Shown here: positions 18,126 to 28,253 of the stretch, in pieces
Layout of the letters: each line of letters opens with the position of its first letter
How positions within the stretch are numbered: position 1 is the first letter of the stretch
Source: Proteus terrae
GTDB lineage: Bacteria; Pseudomonadota; Gammaproteobacteria; Enterobacterales; Enterobacteriaceae
Reading direction: 5' to 3'
NCBI RefSeq assembly: GCF_003144325.1
Contig: NZ_PENS01000001.1
Coordinates: forward strand, 62,001-126,000
Length of the DNA stretch: 64,000 bases
Notes under the pieces: model-generated
What the model saw: only the letters and a program-made list of their open reading frames with translations
The model's database searches: none
Told to the model about the DNA's origin: nothing
Program-made: the position numbers and the translations under genes

Positions 18126-20495
18126 ATGAAAAAAAGTAAACTCTCTATTATTTTGCTTATGCTTTTGTCATCTCCTTTATATGGAAAAGAGAGTAATGAT
18201 GATAAAGGCAAAGAAAAAGAAAATCAAAACGATGCAATAACAGTTAAAGGTACACTAATAAAAAATAAAGAGACGTTTTCCTCTTTATTACTTAATAACC
18301 GAGAAGAGATAAAAGATAAACAACTTGAACAAATAAAAACGAATACTATTGGTAATACCGTTGCAAAAGTTGCGGGTGTACAAGCCGAAGGTTTTGGACC
18401 TAATGCTGCAAGACCTGTTATTCGAAGTTTATCAGGAAATCGTGTCGGTATTTTAGTCAATAATCTGCCAATTAATGATGTTTCATTTATTAGTGGAAAT
18501 ATGCCTATTCCCATTGATATGAACCGAATTAATGAAATATCGATCAGTAAGAATTCTGAAGCACTCTTTTATGGTGGTAGTACAAGCGGTGGTGCCATTC
18601 ATTTATGGGATGATAGGATAATGACACAATTACCTGAAAAAGCCATTTCAGGTGCAGTGACTTTTAATGGAAGTACCAATAACGGTAATGGTGGCTCTGC
18701 AAATATTAAACTCAGCGATGAAGAAAATTGGATTTTTAATCTTTCTGGAGCAACGAAGCGTGTCTCTAGATATAAAATTCCTACGAATTCTAAAGCAGGT
18801 CCTTGCTACAGCTTTCAGCAACTTAAAGAGCACTTTGCATTACGTGATCAATGCCAAGTGGATATGAAAGTTTTTACCAGTCGTAATCCTGAAGCTTATC
18901 CTTATATTAGTGAATTCTGGAAAAAGTATCAGATTGAATATGAGTTAAGTGAAGGCGATAAATACACCTTTAAAGATAAAGATTATTTTTCAGGCATTGG
19001 CTATGTAAATAACGAACCAAATTCACTATATAAACCCGGTAGTCCTCCATCTATTGAACATGTAACTCCACCTAAACATTATGTTGAAAATAACAATAAA
19101 GAGATCCCGAATAGCTTTTTAAAAAGCCAAAGTGGCAATGCATCTCTTTCTTATATTAGAGATAAAGGCTATATAGGTTTATCTGTTACTGATTTTCAGA
19201 CTTCTTACGGTGTGCCAGGATATGCCTATCTCACCACAAAAACAAGCCGAGAAATGTATAAACCGGTTTCAGTTTCAAACCATAATCGGCGGATAGATAT
19301 ACAGGGAAAACATTATCACTTAACACCTTTTTTAAGGGACAGTGCTTTTTATTACTCTTATTCTGAATCTAAAGATGAAGAATTGGTGGGACAAATTGCA
19401 TCATCAGTATTTGAGACAAAAAATCACCAATTAGCATTAGAAACTGCACATGCTCCACTATTTAATCGGTTAAATGGTGCTGTTGGCGTTAATGGTAATT
19501 ATCGTGATCTGAAAACGTCTGGTTATGATGCTTATTTACCAAGTGTATTAACCAAAGAGTATGGGATATATTGGGTTGAGTCACTCAATTTATCTCCTTT
19601 TGAAATTACCGCTGGATACCGTAAAGGCTACACTCAACATCACCTCAATATTCCAGCTAATTATAATAGCGGTAGAGGACAAGGTTCTAATTTACAAAAC
19701 CGTCATTTTGATACAAGTGCAAATACACTAGCCTTATCTTTTACACCAATTGATGAATGGACATTAAAGCTACAACAAAATATTTCCTATCGGGCACCAG
19801 AAATTAATGAACTTTATACACATGGTCCTCATTATGCTTATCTAATTGAGGAACAAGGAAATAGTAAATTTAATACAGAGAAAAGTAAAAGTATTGAATT
19901 ATCATCTGTTATCGAGGTTGGTAATTTCTCTAATAAACTTAATCTGTATAAAACAGACTATAGTGACTTTAAATTTAGGAGATTAACAGGAGTTAGCCGT
20001 GGTGGCGTTACCGTTATGGAATGGGATGAAACAGATCTTGAAACAAAAGGATTAGAATACGAATTTAAGTATTTATACGAGTTACCTCACGAGCACAATC
20101 TCACATTTACACTATTTGGGGATTTTGTCGAAAATAAAAGCAAAAGAAAGCTATTTATTGCAGGTAATTATTTGCCAAACTTACCTAATGAAAAACATGG
20201 TATTAGCATTAATTATCAGCATGGAGAATTAACGGCATTTAGTAGCGCCACTTACAATAAAAAACAGAAAGAAAGTGGTGGATTAATGTATGGTGGAGAT
20301 ATTACTTTCCCTTCTTATACTTTAGTCGATGCGGGTATTGGTAAAAAATATCATCTTGATAAGTTAGACGTTTCAGTTGATTTTATTATTAATAATCTCA
20401 CCAATACTGAAGCAAGAGCGGCATCTTCTCAATTGAAATACTTAGCGCCATTACCGGGTCGAAATTATGGAGTAAATGTCAAAATTGATTTTTAA
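18126..20495 (+). CDS. second TonB-dependent receptor of the Zur-type operon
   Basis: A 789-residue TonB-dependent receptor with a signal peptide ending near residue 20 (SSPLYG) and a plug (RPVIRSLSGNRVGILVNNLP, ISISKNSEALFYGGSTSGGAIHLWD). The long barrel ends LPGRNYGVNVKIDF. The plug is related to that of its neighbour, but the loops differ: it lacks the histidine-rich loop and has a two-cysteine loop (CYSFQQLKEHFALRDQC, near residues 227-243). It starts 10 bases after the first receptor, so both should be controlled by the same Zur box. Its ligand is not evident. A zinc complex, zincophore or another scarce metal chelate would fit the regulation. Confidence 0.82.
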   Translation: MKKSKLSIILLMLLSSPLYGKESNDDKGKEKENQNDAITVKGTLIKNKETFSSLLLNNREEIKDKQLEQIKTNTIGNTVAKVAGVQAEGFGPNAARPVIRSLSGNRVGILVNNLPINDVSFISGNMPIPIDMNRINEISISKNSEALFYGGSTSGGAIHLWDDRIMTQLPEKAISGAVTFNGSTNNGNGGSANIKLSDEENWIFNLSGATKRVSRYKIPTNSKAGPCYSFQQLKEHFALRDQCQVDMKVFTSRNPEAYPYISEFWKKYQIEYELSEGDKYTFKDKDYFSGIGYVNNEPNSLYKPGSPPSIEHVTPPKHYVENNNKEIPNSFLKSQSGNASLSYIRDKGYIGLSVTDFQTSYGVPGYAYLTTKTSREMYKPVSVSNHNRRIDIQGKHYHLTPFLRDSAFYYSYSESKDEELVGQIASSVFETKNHQLALETAHAPLFNRLNGAVGVNGNYRDLKTSGYDAYLPSVLTKEYGIYWVESLNLSPFEITAGYRKGYTQHHLNIPANYNSGRGQGSNLQNRHFDTSANTLALSFTPIDEWTLKLQQNISYRAPEINELYTHGPHYAYLIEEQGNSKFNTEKSKSIELSSVIEVGNFSNKLNLYKTDYSDFKFRRLTGVSRGGVTVMEWDETDLETKGLEYEFKYLYELPHEHNLTFTLFGDFVENKSKRKLFIAGNYLPNLPNEKHGISINYQHGELTAFSSATYNKKQKESGGLMYGGDITFPSYTLVDAGIGKKYHLDKLDVSVDFIINNLTNTEARAASSQLKYLAPLPGRNYGVNVKIDF

Positions 20496-20527
20496 TATAT
20501 TCAGATTTAACAAGATATAAAGTAAGC

Positions 20528-20554
20528 GAGGCACCCAATGGGTGCCTCTTTTTT
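20528..20554 (+). terminator. strong terminator after receptor operon
   Basis: GAGGCACCC and its exact complement with a 3-base loop are followed by TTTTTT. This is a textbook intrinsic terminator ending the two-receptor transcript. Confidence 0.92.
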
Positions 20555-20578
20555 ATAATAATACTACGACATTTTCCC

Positions 20579-20630
20579 CTGGTGTGACATCCTGGTGTGA
20601 ATGTTTGATGTAACACTTGGTGTAACACAT
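20579..20630. repeat. short imperfect direct repeats
   Basis: Four imperfect copies of a short unit (TGGTGTGAC, TGGTGTGAA, TGATGTAAC, TGGTGTAAC) lie between the terminator and the 3' end of dsdA. No function is evident. Confidence 0.5.
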
Positions 20631-20736
20631 TGCTACGCTATTATTGTTTTAAATAATGATTAGAGATACTTGTACTATTCCCTTTATTTTTTTAAGATGC
20701 TATCAGAACAAAAGCTGATAGCACCCGTTCTACACT

Positions 20737-22065
20737 CTATTTTCCTTGAGCAAGATATTTTTGCATTTCATCCGCAGGAACCATACCACCGCCAGTCGCC
20801 CACACTAAATGCGTTGCATTTTGCATTTTTTGACTGTCCAGTGATAAGCCTTGCAGATAATCTCTAGCTTGAGTGACATGTATAGCACCAGCCATTCCAG
20901 CTAAAGCCGAAGGTTCTAACTTAATTCCTTCTTCTTTATTTAATAAACTGAGTAAATCATAAAGCTCTTGATCATCAATAGTGTAATAACCATCAATTAA
21001 GCGCTCCATTGCACGACCTACGAAGCCTGATGCACGACCAACGGCAAGACCATCAGCAGCAGTGACGTTATCGATACCAATCTCTTGTACTGAGATGCCT
21101 TCATGTAATTGGGTATAAACGCCCAATAACATACAAGGTGAGTGCGTTGGCTCGGCAAATAAGCAGTGTACTGCATCACCAAATGCCAATTTCAGCCCAA
21201 AAGCAACACCACCAGGGCCACCACCAACACCACAAGGCAGATAAACAAACAGAGGATGCTCACTATCAACACGAACACCTTGTTCTTCAAATTGGCGTTT
21301 TAAACGTAATCCCGCTACCGCATAACCCAAGAATAATGTTTTTGAGTTTTCGTCATCGATAAAGAAACAGTTAGGATCCTTCTCTGCTTCTTTACGCCCC
21401 TCTTCTACCGCAATACTATAATCTTGTTCATATTCAACAACATTCACGCCATGAGAGCGTAATTTATCTTTCTTCCACTGACGTGCATCAGCAGACATAT
21501 GAACACTCACACTAAAGCCTAATTTCGCACTCATGATCCCAATAGACATACCTAAGTTGCCTGTTGAACCTACCGCGATACTATATTGGCTAAAAAACTC
21601 ACGGAATTTATCAGAAAATAACTTTTCATAATTATCATCTGTACTTAATAATCCCGCATTGATCGCCAATTTCTCAGCATGAGTCAGTACTTCATAAATC
21701 CCACCGCGTGCTTTAATTGAACCTGAAATAGGCAGGTGACTGTCCTTTTTCAAACGCAATTGACCGCTAATAGAGGTGTTATAACGCTTTTCAAGAGCAA
21801 CTTTCATCTTAGGAATATCAACCACTTCTGATTCGATGATCCCTTTAGTAACCGCTGTTTCTGGAAATGCTTTAGCTAAATAAGGTGCAAAACGTTGTAA
21901 CCGCGCTTGTGCGTCAATTACGTCATCTTGCGTTAAACCAACATATGGAAGTCCCTGGTCAGTGGAGGTCACTTTTGGGTTAAACCAAACCACTTCTTTT
22001 AAGTCCACTAAGTCATTAACTAGTGGAAAATTACTTTTTAATTTATTTATATCTATATGGCTCAT
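20737..22065 (-). CDS. dsdA: D-serine ammonia-lyase
   Basis: DsdA is a PLP enzyme that converts D-serine to pyruvate and ammonia, detoxifying D-serine and allowing its use as carbon and nitrogen source. The 442 residues match E. coli DsdA. They include the PLP-lysine segment [17 protein letters not shown], the [17 protein letters not shown] phosphate/ring contacts and the glycine-rich loop [16 protein letters not shown]. In urinary pathogens D-serine use is relevant because urine contains it. It lies 12 bases after dsdX on the same strand. Confidence 0.96.
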   Translation of the reverse strand: MSHIDINKLKSNFPLVNDLVDLKEVVWFNPKVTSTDQGLPYVGLTQDDVIDAQARLQRFAPYLAKAFPETAVTKGIIESEVVDIPKMKVALEKRYNTSISGQLRLKKDSHLPISGSIKARGGIYEVLTHAEKLAINAGLLSTDDNYEKLFSDKFREFFSQYSIAVGSTGNLGMSIGIMSAKLGFSVSVHMSADARQWKKDKLRSHGVNVVEYEQDYSIAVEEGRKEAEKDPNCFFIDDENSKTLFLGYAVAGLRLKRQFEEQGVRVDSEHPLFVYLPCGVGGGPGGVAFGLKLAFGDAVHCLFAEPTHSPCMLLGVYTQLHEGISVQEIGIDNVTAADGLAVGRASGFVGRAMERLIDGYYTIDDQELYDLLSLLNKEEGIKLEPSALAGMAGAIHVTQARDYLQGLSLDSQKMQNATHLVWATGGGMVPADEMQKYLAQGK

Positions 22066-22077
22066 AGTCGTTCTCTT

Positions 22078-23415
22078 TTATATGACAAAAGAAAGCATAA
22101 ATGTACCGCCTAATGCGACAAAGGAGGCAATAAAGGTCGCGACACTGTAAAAACGAAAAGTTTCACTTAAAGTTGCATTACAATACTGTTTCACTAACCA
22201 AAACAGTGAGTCTGTGACGATGGTACAACCAATAGCACCTGAACCAATTGCTAATGTAATAATTTCAGGGCTAATGTCTGGGTATAAAGGCATTAATGGT
22301 GCAACAATTGCAGTAGCTCCCATCATTGCAACAGTTGCAGAGCCAACAGCTGCATGAAGGATAATGGCGACTAACCAAGCCAATAAAATTGGATGCATAT
22401 CCAAGTTAGAAAGAATTAACGCTAAAGATTCACTTAAACCACTACCTTTTAAAATGCCATTAAAAGCCCCCCCCGCACCAATAATTAATAAGATGTTGGC
22501 AATGGAGCTAAAGCTATCTTCTGTTTTCTTTAATAAAGTATTCATGCCCATATTACGGCGAATACCTAACACATAATAAGCAACAAAGGCAGCAATAAAC
22601 ATCGCAGTAATTGGGTTACCAATAAACTCTAATGCGGTATAAATCGATGTACCTTTAGTCATATTTAATTCGGCTGCTGTTTTTATCAGCATCAGAACAA
22701 TAGGTAATAAGACAGTAAACAGAGTGGCACCTAATGAAGGCAAATCTTTTTCTTCACGAATTTCCATATCAGAAAATTCTTCAGGTACGGTTTTAAATGG
22801 TAAGCGCTCACCTAATATTTTTAAGAATAAAGGACCACCGACTAAAGATGCAGCTAAGCCTACCGCAAGACCTGCAACAATAACGGTTCCCATATCTGCT
22901 CCTAATTCATTTGTTACGAATAGAGCAGCTGGATGAGGAGGAACAATGCAGTGAACAGCCATTAATGCTGTACATAATGGGATAGCTAATTTTAATAATG
23001 ATGTATTTGTTTTTTTCGCAATTGAGAAAGCAAGAGGAATAAGTAATACCACACCCACTTCAACAAAAAGTGTAATACCACAAATAAGACCAACCAATAC
23101 CATAATAACGTCTGGAGATAACCAACGGCATTTTTGTAATGTAATACCGATGCGTTCTGCGGCACCTGATATTTCCATCATCTTACCAAGAATAGTGCCT
23201 AAACCGATAATTGCTGCTAAAAATCCTAACGTACCACCAATACCATTTTCAATCGCATTTACCATTTCTAAAGGATTCATCTTCATTGCAGTACCCACAA
23301 AGAAGCTTGCCAATAGTAAGGCTAAAAACGGGTGAAACTTAAGTTTTATTATAGTAAAAACAATGAGCAAGATACTAATTATCAGAGTACCTAGCACCCA
23401 TAACGTTGAATCCAT
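22078..23415 (-). CDS. dsdX: D-serine transporter DsdX (Gnt family)
   Basis: A 445-residue permease with about 12-14 membrane segments of the gluconate permease (GntP) family. It begins MDSTLWVLGTLIISILLIV and carries the VPPHPAALF and GSATVAMMGATAIVAPL motifs of that family. Next to dsdA and dsdC it is DsdX, which imports D-serine by proton symport. The coding strand contains an eight-G run (complement of 22467-22474) inside the GAGGAFNGIL segment. Confidence 0.93.
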   Translation of the reverse strand: MDSTLWVLGTLIISILLIVFTIIKLKFHPFLALLLASFFVGTAMKMNPLEMVNAIENGIGGTLGFLAAIIGLGTILGKMMEISGAAERIGITLQKCRWLSPDVIMVLVGLICGITLFVEVGVVLLIPLAFSIAKKTNTSLLKLAIPLCTALMAVHCIVPPHPAALFVTNELGADMGTVIVAGLAVGLAASLVGGPLFLKILGERLPFKTVPEEFSDMEIREEKDLPSLGATLFTVLLPIVLMLIKTAAELNMTKGTSIYTALEFIGNPITAMFIAAFVAYYVLGIRRNMGMNTLLKKTEDSFSSIANILLIIGAGGAFNGILKGSGLSESLALILSNLDMHPILLAWLVAIILHAAVGSATVAMMGATAIVAPLMPLYPDISPEIITLAIGSGAIGCTIVTDSLFWLVKQYCNATLSETFRFYSVATFIASFVALGGTFMLSFVI

Positions 23416-23522
23416 ATATCCATCCCAAATATTTTATTTATTGTTAATCATATTGAATATTAATCATTCGGTACTTACAAATGATGAAAACTTACACTAA
23501 GATGAACTCAATTAACTCAAAT

Positions 23523-23540
23523 AAGTGATCAAAAGCACAA
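23523..23540. promoter_or_regulatory. possible CRP-like site between dsdX and dsdC
   Basis: AAGTGATCAAAAGCACAA resembles the CRP consensus (GTGA-N6-TCACA, with one change in the right half). The dsd operon of E. coli is known to be helped by CRP together with DsdC. The match is moderate and read by eye. Confidence 0.35.
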
Positions 23541-23638
23541 ATAATCACATTGTGACGAGTGGTAGCATGGTATTTCATCTTAACATTACCTTGATTGTTA
23601 ACTTACGTTACTATCAATAACAAAACGAGAATAAAAGA

Positions 23639-24583
23639 ATGTTTGAATCTTCTAACGTGATTTTAAGAAATAAACGATTATCCAGTTATCAATTAGCAAG
23701 ACTTCACACTTTTGAAGCAACAGGTCGTCATCTTTCATTCGCTTTAGCGGCAGAAGAGCTATCATTAACCCCCAGTGCCATTAGCCACCGTATTAATACA
23801 TTGGAAGAAGAGCTAGGAATTAAGCTATTTAACCGCTTTCATCGCCGAATTGAGTTAACAGAAGAAGGAGAGCGTATTTATTGGGCACTTAAAAAAACAC
23901 TAGAAGATATTAACCAAGAAATTTTAGATATTCATAATCAAGAAGTTTCCGGTGTTCTCACTGTTTATTCTCGCCCTTCTATTGCTCAATGTTGGTTAGT
24001 CCCTCGTATTTCAGATTTTACTGAACGTTATCCATCCATTGAGTTAAATCTACTCACAGGAAATGATGATATTAACTTTCGAGGCTATGGTATTGATCTC
24101 GCAATCTATTTCGATGATAAGCAACTACAAAACCTTTATTGTGAAGATTTAATTTCAGAATCTATTATTCCTGTATGCAGTCCCGAATACGCGAAAAGAC
24201 ATGAGCTTGCCGGCAATATTCATCATCTTTCTAATTGCACTTTGCTACATGATAGACAAGCGTGGAGTAATAACTCTGATTTTGATGAATGGCGAGCTTG
24301 GAGTGAATATATGGGGCTTTCACTTTTTCCTAATCGCAGCAATATCTGTTTTGACCGTTCTGATCTTGCTGTTATCGCTGCTGTGAACCATTCAGGGGTG
24401 GCAATGGGAAGGAAGCGTTTAGTGCAAAAACAATTGGCTAATAAAGAATTAATTATTCCTTTTGATAATAGTGAGCTTTTTTGTGCTCAGCGTTATTACC
24501 TTGTCACTCGAAATGAAAAAAATAATGCTAAAGTACAACTTTTCATTCAATGGCTGAAAAAACAAATCAAGGAAAGCATGTAA
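23639..24583 (+). CDS. dsdC: DsdC, LysR-type activator of D-serine genes
   Basis: A 314-residue LysR-type regulator. The winged helix-turn-helix is in LARLHTFEATGRHLSFALAAEELSLTPSAISHRI (about residues 20-55), followed by EEELGIKLFNRFHRRIELTEEG and a periplasmic-binding-like effector domain. The divergent arrangement with dsdXA is that of E. coli. Known DsdC activates dsdXA when D-serine is present. Its gene is followed after 18 bases by an unknown gene that may be co-transcribed. Confidence 0.93.
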   Translation: MFESSNVILRNKRLSSYQLARLHTFEATGRHLSFALAAEELSLTPSAISHRINTLEEELGIKLFNRFHRRIELTEEGERIYWALKKTLEDINQEILDIHNQEVSGVLTVYSRPSIAQCWLVPRISDFTERYPSIELNLLTGNDDINFRGYGIDLAIYFDDKQLQNLYCEDLISESIIPVCSPEYAKRHELAGNIHHLSNCTLLHDRQAWSNNSDFDEWRAWSEYMGLSLFPNRSNICFDRSDLAVIAAVNHSGVAMGRKRLVQKQLANKELIIPFDNSELFCAQRYYLVTRNEKNNAKVQLFIQWLKKQIKESM

Positions 24584-24601
24584 TTTTTTAAGGAAAATCC
24601 G

Positions 24602-25258
24602 ATGAAAGAGATGACCTTTTCAACACAACAAATTATTGCTATTGCAGAATATGCAGGGCTAACGATCACGAATAAAAAAAATATCACAGAAAATAAACAC
24701 TATATCCTCGTTGATTTACTGGATGTAAAAACAGAAGAAGGACTTTATTACGGGGCTGCGGTGCTGGATTTTAGTAACATTCATCGCAAAGCACGTATTT
24801 TAGAATTTGACGACAAGGGCTATCAACGCGCACAAGCTCGCGAGACACAAATTCAAGACTATAAAAATAATCGAAAAACTCAAGAGCCTGATACTTACCA
24901 ACCTTCCATTCATCGTTATAGCCACTATACAGATTTTCAAATAAACCTAACCGCTATCTATCGTCGTTATGGTTATGAAATCGAATTTGATGCAGAAACC
25001 GAAAAAGTTTGGAGCTCTTTAGATCCTGATGGTGCGTCATTCGATTTACTCAAAAATGCCAATGATGCACTTTCTTTATTAGAAGATTGTGAAATGACAT
25101 GCTCTTATCATCAAGAAAACAAAGTATGGTCTGTCACTTCAGTAGAAAAAGACACTGTTGAACATAAATCACTCAACCGTGCTATTGCTGAATGTTTTTT
25201 ATTAATGACAGATCATTATGCCGATGATTGGCCTAATATTGAAAATATTCTTTACTAA
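24602..25258 (+). CDS. unknown protein downstream of dsdC
   Basis: I do not recognise this 218-residue soluble protein. It begins MKEMTFSTQQIIAIAEYAGL and has no signal peptide, membrane segment or obvious catalytic motif. The middle is basic and glutamine-rich (RAQARETQIQDYKNNRKTQ). The C-terminal part contains a DALSLLEDCEMTCSY segment and ends with aromatic/acidic residues. It has a good AAGGAAA ribosome-binding site at 24591-24597 and lies 18 bases after dsdC. Base composition is like the neighbouring genes, so it looks native rather than recently acquired. Function unknown. Confidence 0.75.
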   Translation: MKEMTFSTQQIIAIAEYAGLTITNKKNITENKHYILVDLLDVKTEEGLYYGAAVLDFSNIHRKARILEFDDKGYQRAQARETQIQDYKNNRKTQEPDTYQPSIHRYSHYTDFQINLTAIYRRYGYEIEFDAETEKVWSSLDPDGASFDLLKNANDALSLLEDCEMTCSYHQENKVWSVTSVEKDTVEHKSLNRAIAECFLLMTDHYADDWPNIENILY

Positions 25259-25331
25259 AAAAACAAATAAAAGCATTAATTATCAAATTATTATAGTTAA
25301 TGATTTGATATTTTATTACTACGAATAAAAT

Positions 25332-25685
25332 CTAACTCAAACATCGAAAGGCATCATACTCACGATAATAGTTAATTTCTTCAATGACCCACTGCAAGTT
25401 TTTTTGTTGAGCTTGTTGGGTTTGATAAAATAACACTAAATCACAAACGACCATCCAGCCCCGTAAGTTTTTATCTTCAACAACTTTTGGCATTTCTAGA
25501 CCTTCATCATCAAGGTAAATTTCATCATCAGGTAATTCTTGAAGATAATCCCAAGGAATGTAATAAAAAATCGCCTTATTAGGATCACGATCCCAATTTG
25601 CAATTTCCGTATAAATCCACTCATTAGATTCAAGTGTTGAAAGCGATGCTAATAACTCACTAAGCGTTTCAAATTTTTGTATCAT
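25332..25685 (-). CDS. small acidic protein of unknown function
   Basis: A predicted 117-residue soluble protein, MIQKFETLSELLASLSTLESNEW and onward, with acidic stretches (LPDDEIYLDDEGLEMPKVVED) and a tryptophan-rich middle. It resembles small conserved proteins of unknown function seen near immunity-like genes, but I cannot name the family with certainty. A GTG at 25697 in the same frame is an alternative start. It points towards the unknown gene upstream, with 73 bases between the stops. Its start lies 39 bases from the terminator-like hairpin after the glutathionylspermidine gene. Confidence 0.65.
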   Translation of the reverse strand: MIQKFETLSELLASLSTLESNEWIYTEIANWDRDPNKAIFYYIPWDYLQELPDDEIYLDDEGLEMPKVVEDKNLRGWMVVCDLVLFYQTQQAQQKNLQWVIEEINYYREYDAFRCLS

Positions 25686-25723
25686 TCTATTTCTCACTAA
25701 GGATCTAGTTATTTTTACAATAA

Positions 25724-25742
25724 ACCCGCCAATTAGGCGGGT
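25724..25742 (-). terminator. terminator after glutathionylspermidine synthetase gene
   Basis: ACCCGCC and GGCGGGT (7-base arms, 5-base loop). On the minus strand it is followed by a T-rich run, fitting termination of the gene ending at 25775. Confidence 0.7.
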
Positions 25743-25774
25743 CTATTATTTCTTAATTCTAAACGTCTATGATC

Positions 25775-27652
25775 TTATTTAGCTAAAAAGTGTTTATCTT
25801 CAATCACTATTAAAGGCTCAATATCACTCTCTTTCTTAATCACCAGAGTTGGGTCTGAACGTAAGCAACAACCACCATAATGTCCGCCAACAGTAAAGGT
25901 GCAAACTTGGATATAACGATTTGCCACTTTTGGTAAGCACCATAGTTCTTGGTAAATATTTTCTTGATGATCAAATTGACCATTGGTTTCATCTAAGACA
26001 TTCTCTTTATGATCCACTAAACCAATGTTACTACCACAACGTCCCGCAATAGGTTTAATTGCATAACCACTTTGTGCAAGACGAGGTGTCACCGTGAAAT
26101 CAGTATCTAATAAATAAGGGTTATCGGGGAACAATTGCCATAAAACCGGTAAGATGGCTTTATTACTAGGAATTAATGTCCAAAGAGGCTCAAAAACTGT
26201 AATTTCAGGACGTAAAAGCACATCAACTAAACGTACTTCATCTTCAGCATGTCCTGTACGAATAGGGATCAGTGCTTGTTGCTCACTCTCTTCTCTTAAT
26301 TGGTCTAACGCCGTTTCCCAAGCCCATGTTTTCCAGACACATTCAACGACACGTTTGTCTGCATCAATTAATTGACCACGACTATTCCAATGAAGCTCAT
26401 CTAACCCTCGTAGAATTTTACTGCTATAACCAGCTTGAGTCAGCGATTGTTGCATAAAGAGAGCATGATAATCTTCTTCGCTATCATCATCTTGAAGAAT
26501 ATGCACAAAAGGTTTCGCATCGCAGTGTTTCCAAGCATCGGCTAATGCATCAAGTAAACGTTCACCAGGGTTAAAACCGTCTTTAATTCCACCTTTCTGT
26601 GCCCATTTCTCGATAATTAAACCCGCTTCTGTATGGCAAGAGGCAGAATCAGCATTATATTCATAAACTTTAACACCGCGTTCATCCATGCAAAAATCTA
26701 ATCGTCCCGTGATCATTTGATGGCGCCTATTTTGCCATGACAAACGGATACGAGGCCACAACACTTCAGGGATATCGAATAAACGTAATAACTTATCGTC
26801 TTTTAACACTTTTTCTGTTGCATGCAGATACATCAAGTGCATTTCATTACTTGCGCGAATAAGTTCCTGCTCTGCACTTTCTGAGATGGTGAAATATTCA
26901 TAGCTATCTTGATTAATAATATGGCCGTGTTGTGCAAGGACATAGGCTTTTTCTAGAGGGGAGCTTTCATCTAACCACTTGCCATCTAATTGGCCTTTAT
27001 TATCAAGCTTTTCGGCATGGATATTTAATAATTCAGGAGCAATTTTAGGTTGAGGAAGGCTATAGATATTAGGCTCTGTTTGGATCATCCAACCTAATAG
27101 CGTTGTGTTATCAAAAGTATCTTGAATAAAATAGCCGTTATCCGTCACTTTAAGGGGTAATTCCCTTGTCCACTGTTGCCCTGCAGGTAATCGAGTGTGG
27201 ATAACATTTTGTTCTGCAATACGGATCTTATCTTCAAGCACTTCAGTAATAACAGCGACATGCCCAGTTACTTTAAACTCACCACCTTCTTGCCAAATCA
27301 GCAAAGCACCCACTGCTGGGGGTTGTTTGCTACCATTCGCGAAGGCTTGTAATGGCAATATATCGTCATCTATGGTTTTACGTAGAAAACGCAGTGAGAA
27401 GATCTCATAAGCCATTCCCACATCAGTAAATACAGCCCCATAATGCAAATAGAGAAAACGGCGAGCGAATTCAACACACTGCCACTTGTGCCCCATATAT
27501 TCATTACCAATATAACTACGGAATGAATCATTAGCGGCATAGTCTTCTTTATCAATACTGCTGTAATCTGAAGAGTAAATCGCGACACCACCAGGCGCAT
27601 AACCTAACAATGTTCCAAATGGTTCATGACGAATGATATCTTTTACATTCAT
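25775..27652 (-). CDS. gss: bifunctional glutathionylspermidine synthetase/amidase
   Basis: The 625-residue product aligns by eye with E. coli Gss (619 aa). The N-terminal CHAP-type amidase domain (residues 1-205) has the catalytic cysteine in HKWQCVEFARRF and the histidine in VTGHVAVITEV. It hydrolyses glutathionylspermidine. The C-terminal ATP-grasp synthetase domain (MDFCMDERGVKVYEYNADSA, PIAGRCGSNIGLVDHKENV) joins glutathione and spermidine. The ATG at 27652 is chosen because it gives a protein of E. coli length; the frame opens at 27694. The enzyme pair links thiol redox and polyamine metabolism. It appears monocistronic. Confidence 0.94.
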   Translation of the reverse strand: MNVKDIIRHEPFGTLLGYAPGGVAIYSSDYSSIDKEDYAANDSFRSYIGNEYMGHKWQCVEFARRFLYLHYGAVFTDVGMAYEIFSLRFLRKTIDDDILPLQAFANGSKQPPAVGALLIWQEGGEFKVTGHVAVITEVLEDKIRIAEQNVIHTRLPAGQQWTRELPLKVTDNGYFIQDTFDNTTLLGWMIQTEPNIYSLPQPKIAPELLNIHAEKLDNKGQLDGKWLDESSPLEKAYVLAQHGHIINQDSYEYFTISESAEQELIRASNEMHLMYLHATEKVLKDDKLLRLFDIPEVLWPRIRLSWQNRRHQMITGRLDFCMDERGVKVYEYNADSASCHTEAGLIIEKWAQKGGIKDGFNPGERLLDALADAWKHCDAKPFVHILQDDDSEEDYHALFMQQSLTQAGYSSKILRGLDELHWNSRGQLIDADKRVVECVWKTWAWETALDQLREESEQQALIPIRTGHAEDEVRLVDVLLRPEITVFEPLWTLIPSNKAILPVLWQLFPDNPYLLDTDFTVTPRLAQSGYAIKPIAGRCGSNIGLVDHKENVLDETNGQFDHQENIYQELWCLPKVANRYIQVCTFTVGGHYGGCCLRSDPTLVIKKESDIEPLIVIEDKHFLAK

Positions 27653-28253
27653 AATCTCGACCTTGACGATAAATAGATAATTACCCTGCAACACTTATAA
27701 TCTTGCCTAAGTATTATAGTTAACAATATTAACGCCGTAGCCTATTAGATGTGAATGTAATTTTATAAATTTCAATAAAGTGAGGATAGTTGTTTGAATT
27801 TAACTCGAGTTTAAGAAAGGAAATTTCGACGATATAAAAAAAACTCAAAAATAACCCATTATAAAAAAGCATAAAAGGTATTTTCGAGTATAAACACAGT
27901 CAAAGAGGGCTTTATCTTTTTTGTTATAGTCTCATTATTTACTCTTTATTAATCATAAATGCGAGCACAAATGACAGATAAAATGGCCTTTAGGTAATAT
28001 ATAGCACTGTTTATCAAAAAATTCTCGACTATCCTGCTGGAGAAAAGAAGGATATCAAAATAGTTTAATGAAAATTAATATCATCTTATAACATGATGGG
28101 TATAAATAATTCACCCAATTAACCGATAACACATTAGTATGGATTTTACTCATTCAAGCCGGAGTGCTTGTTTATTTTGAAGATCCATCACTGAAACTTG
28201 ATATTCAATTTATTGGATATTATTGGTGGTTGATAGGAAGAATGAGGTCACTA
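27653..28253. other. intergenic region with promoters only
   Basis: This 600-base A+T-rich stretch lies between the divergent glutathionylspermidine gene and the MrpJ-like gene. I see no credible gene in it. It probably holds both promoters and a long leader for the MrpJ-like gene. A frame opening at 28164 is an upstream extension of the MrpJ-like gene that lacks a ribosome-binding site. Confidence 0.5.
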
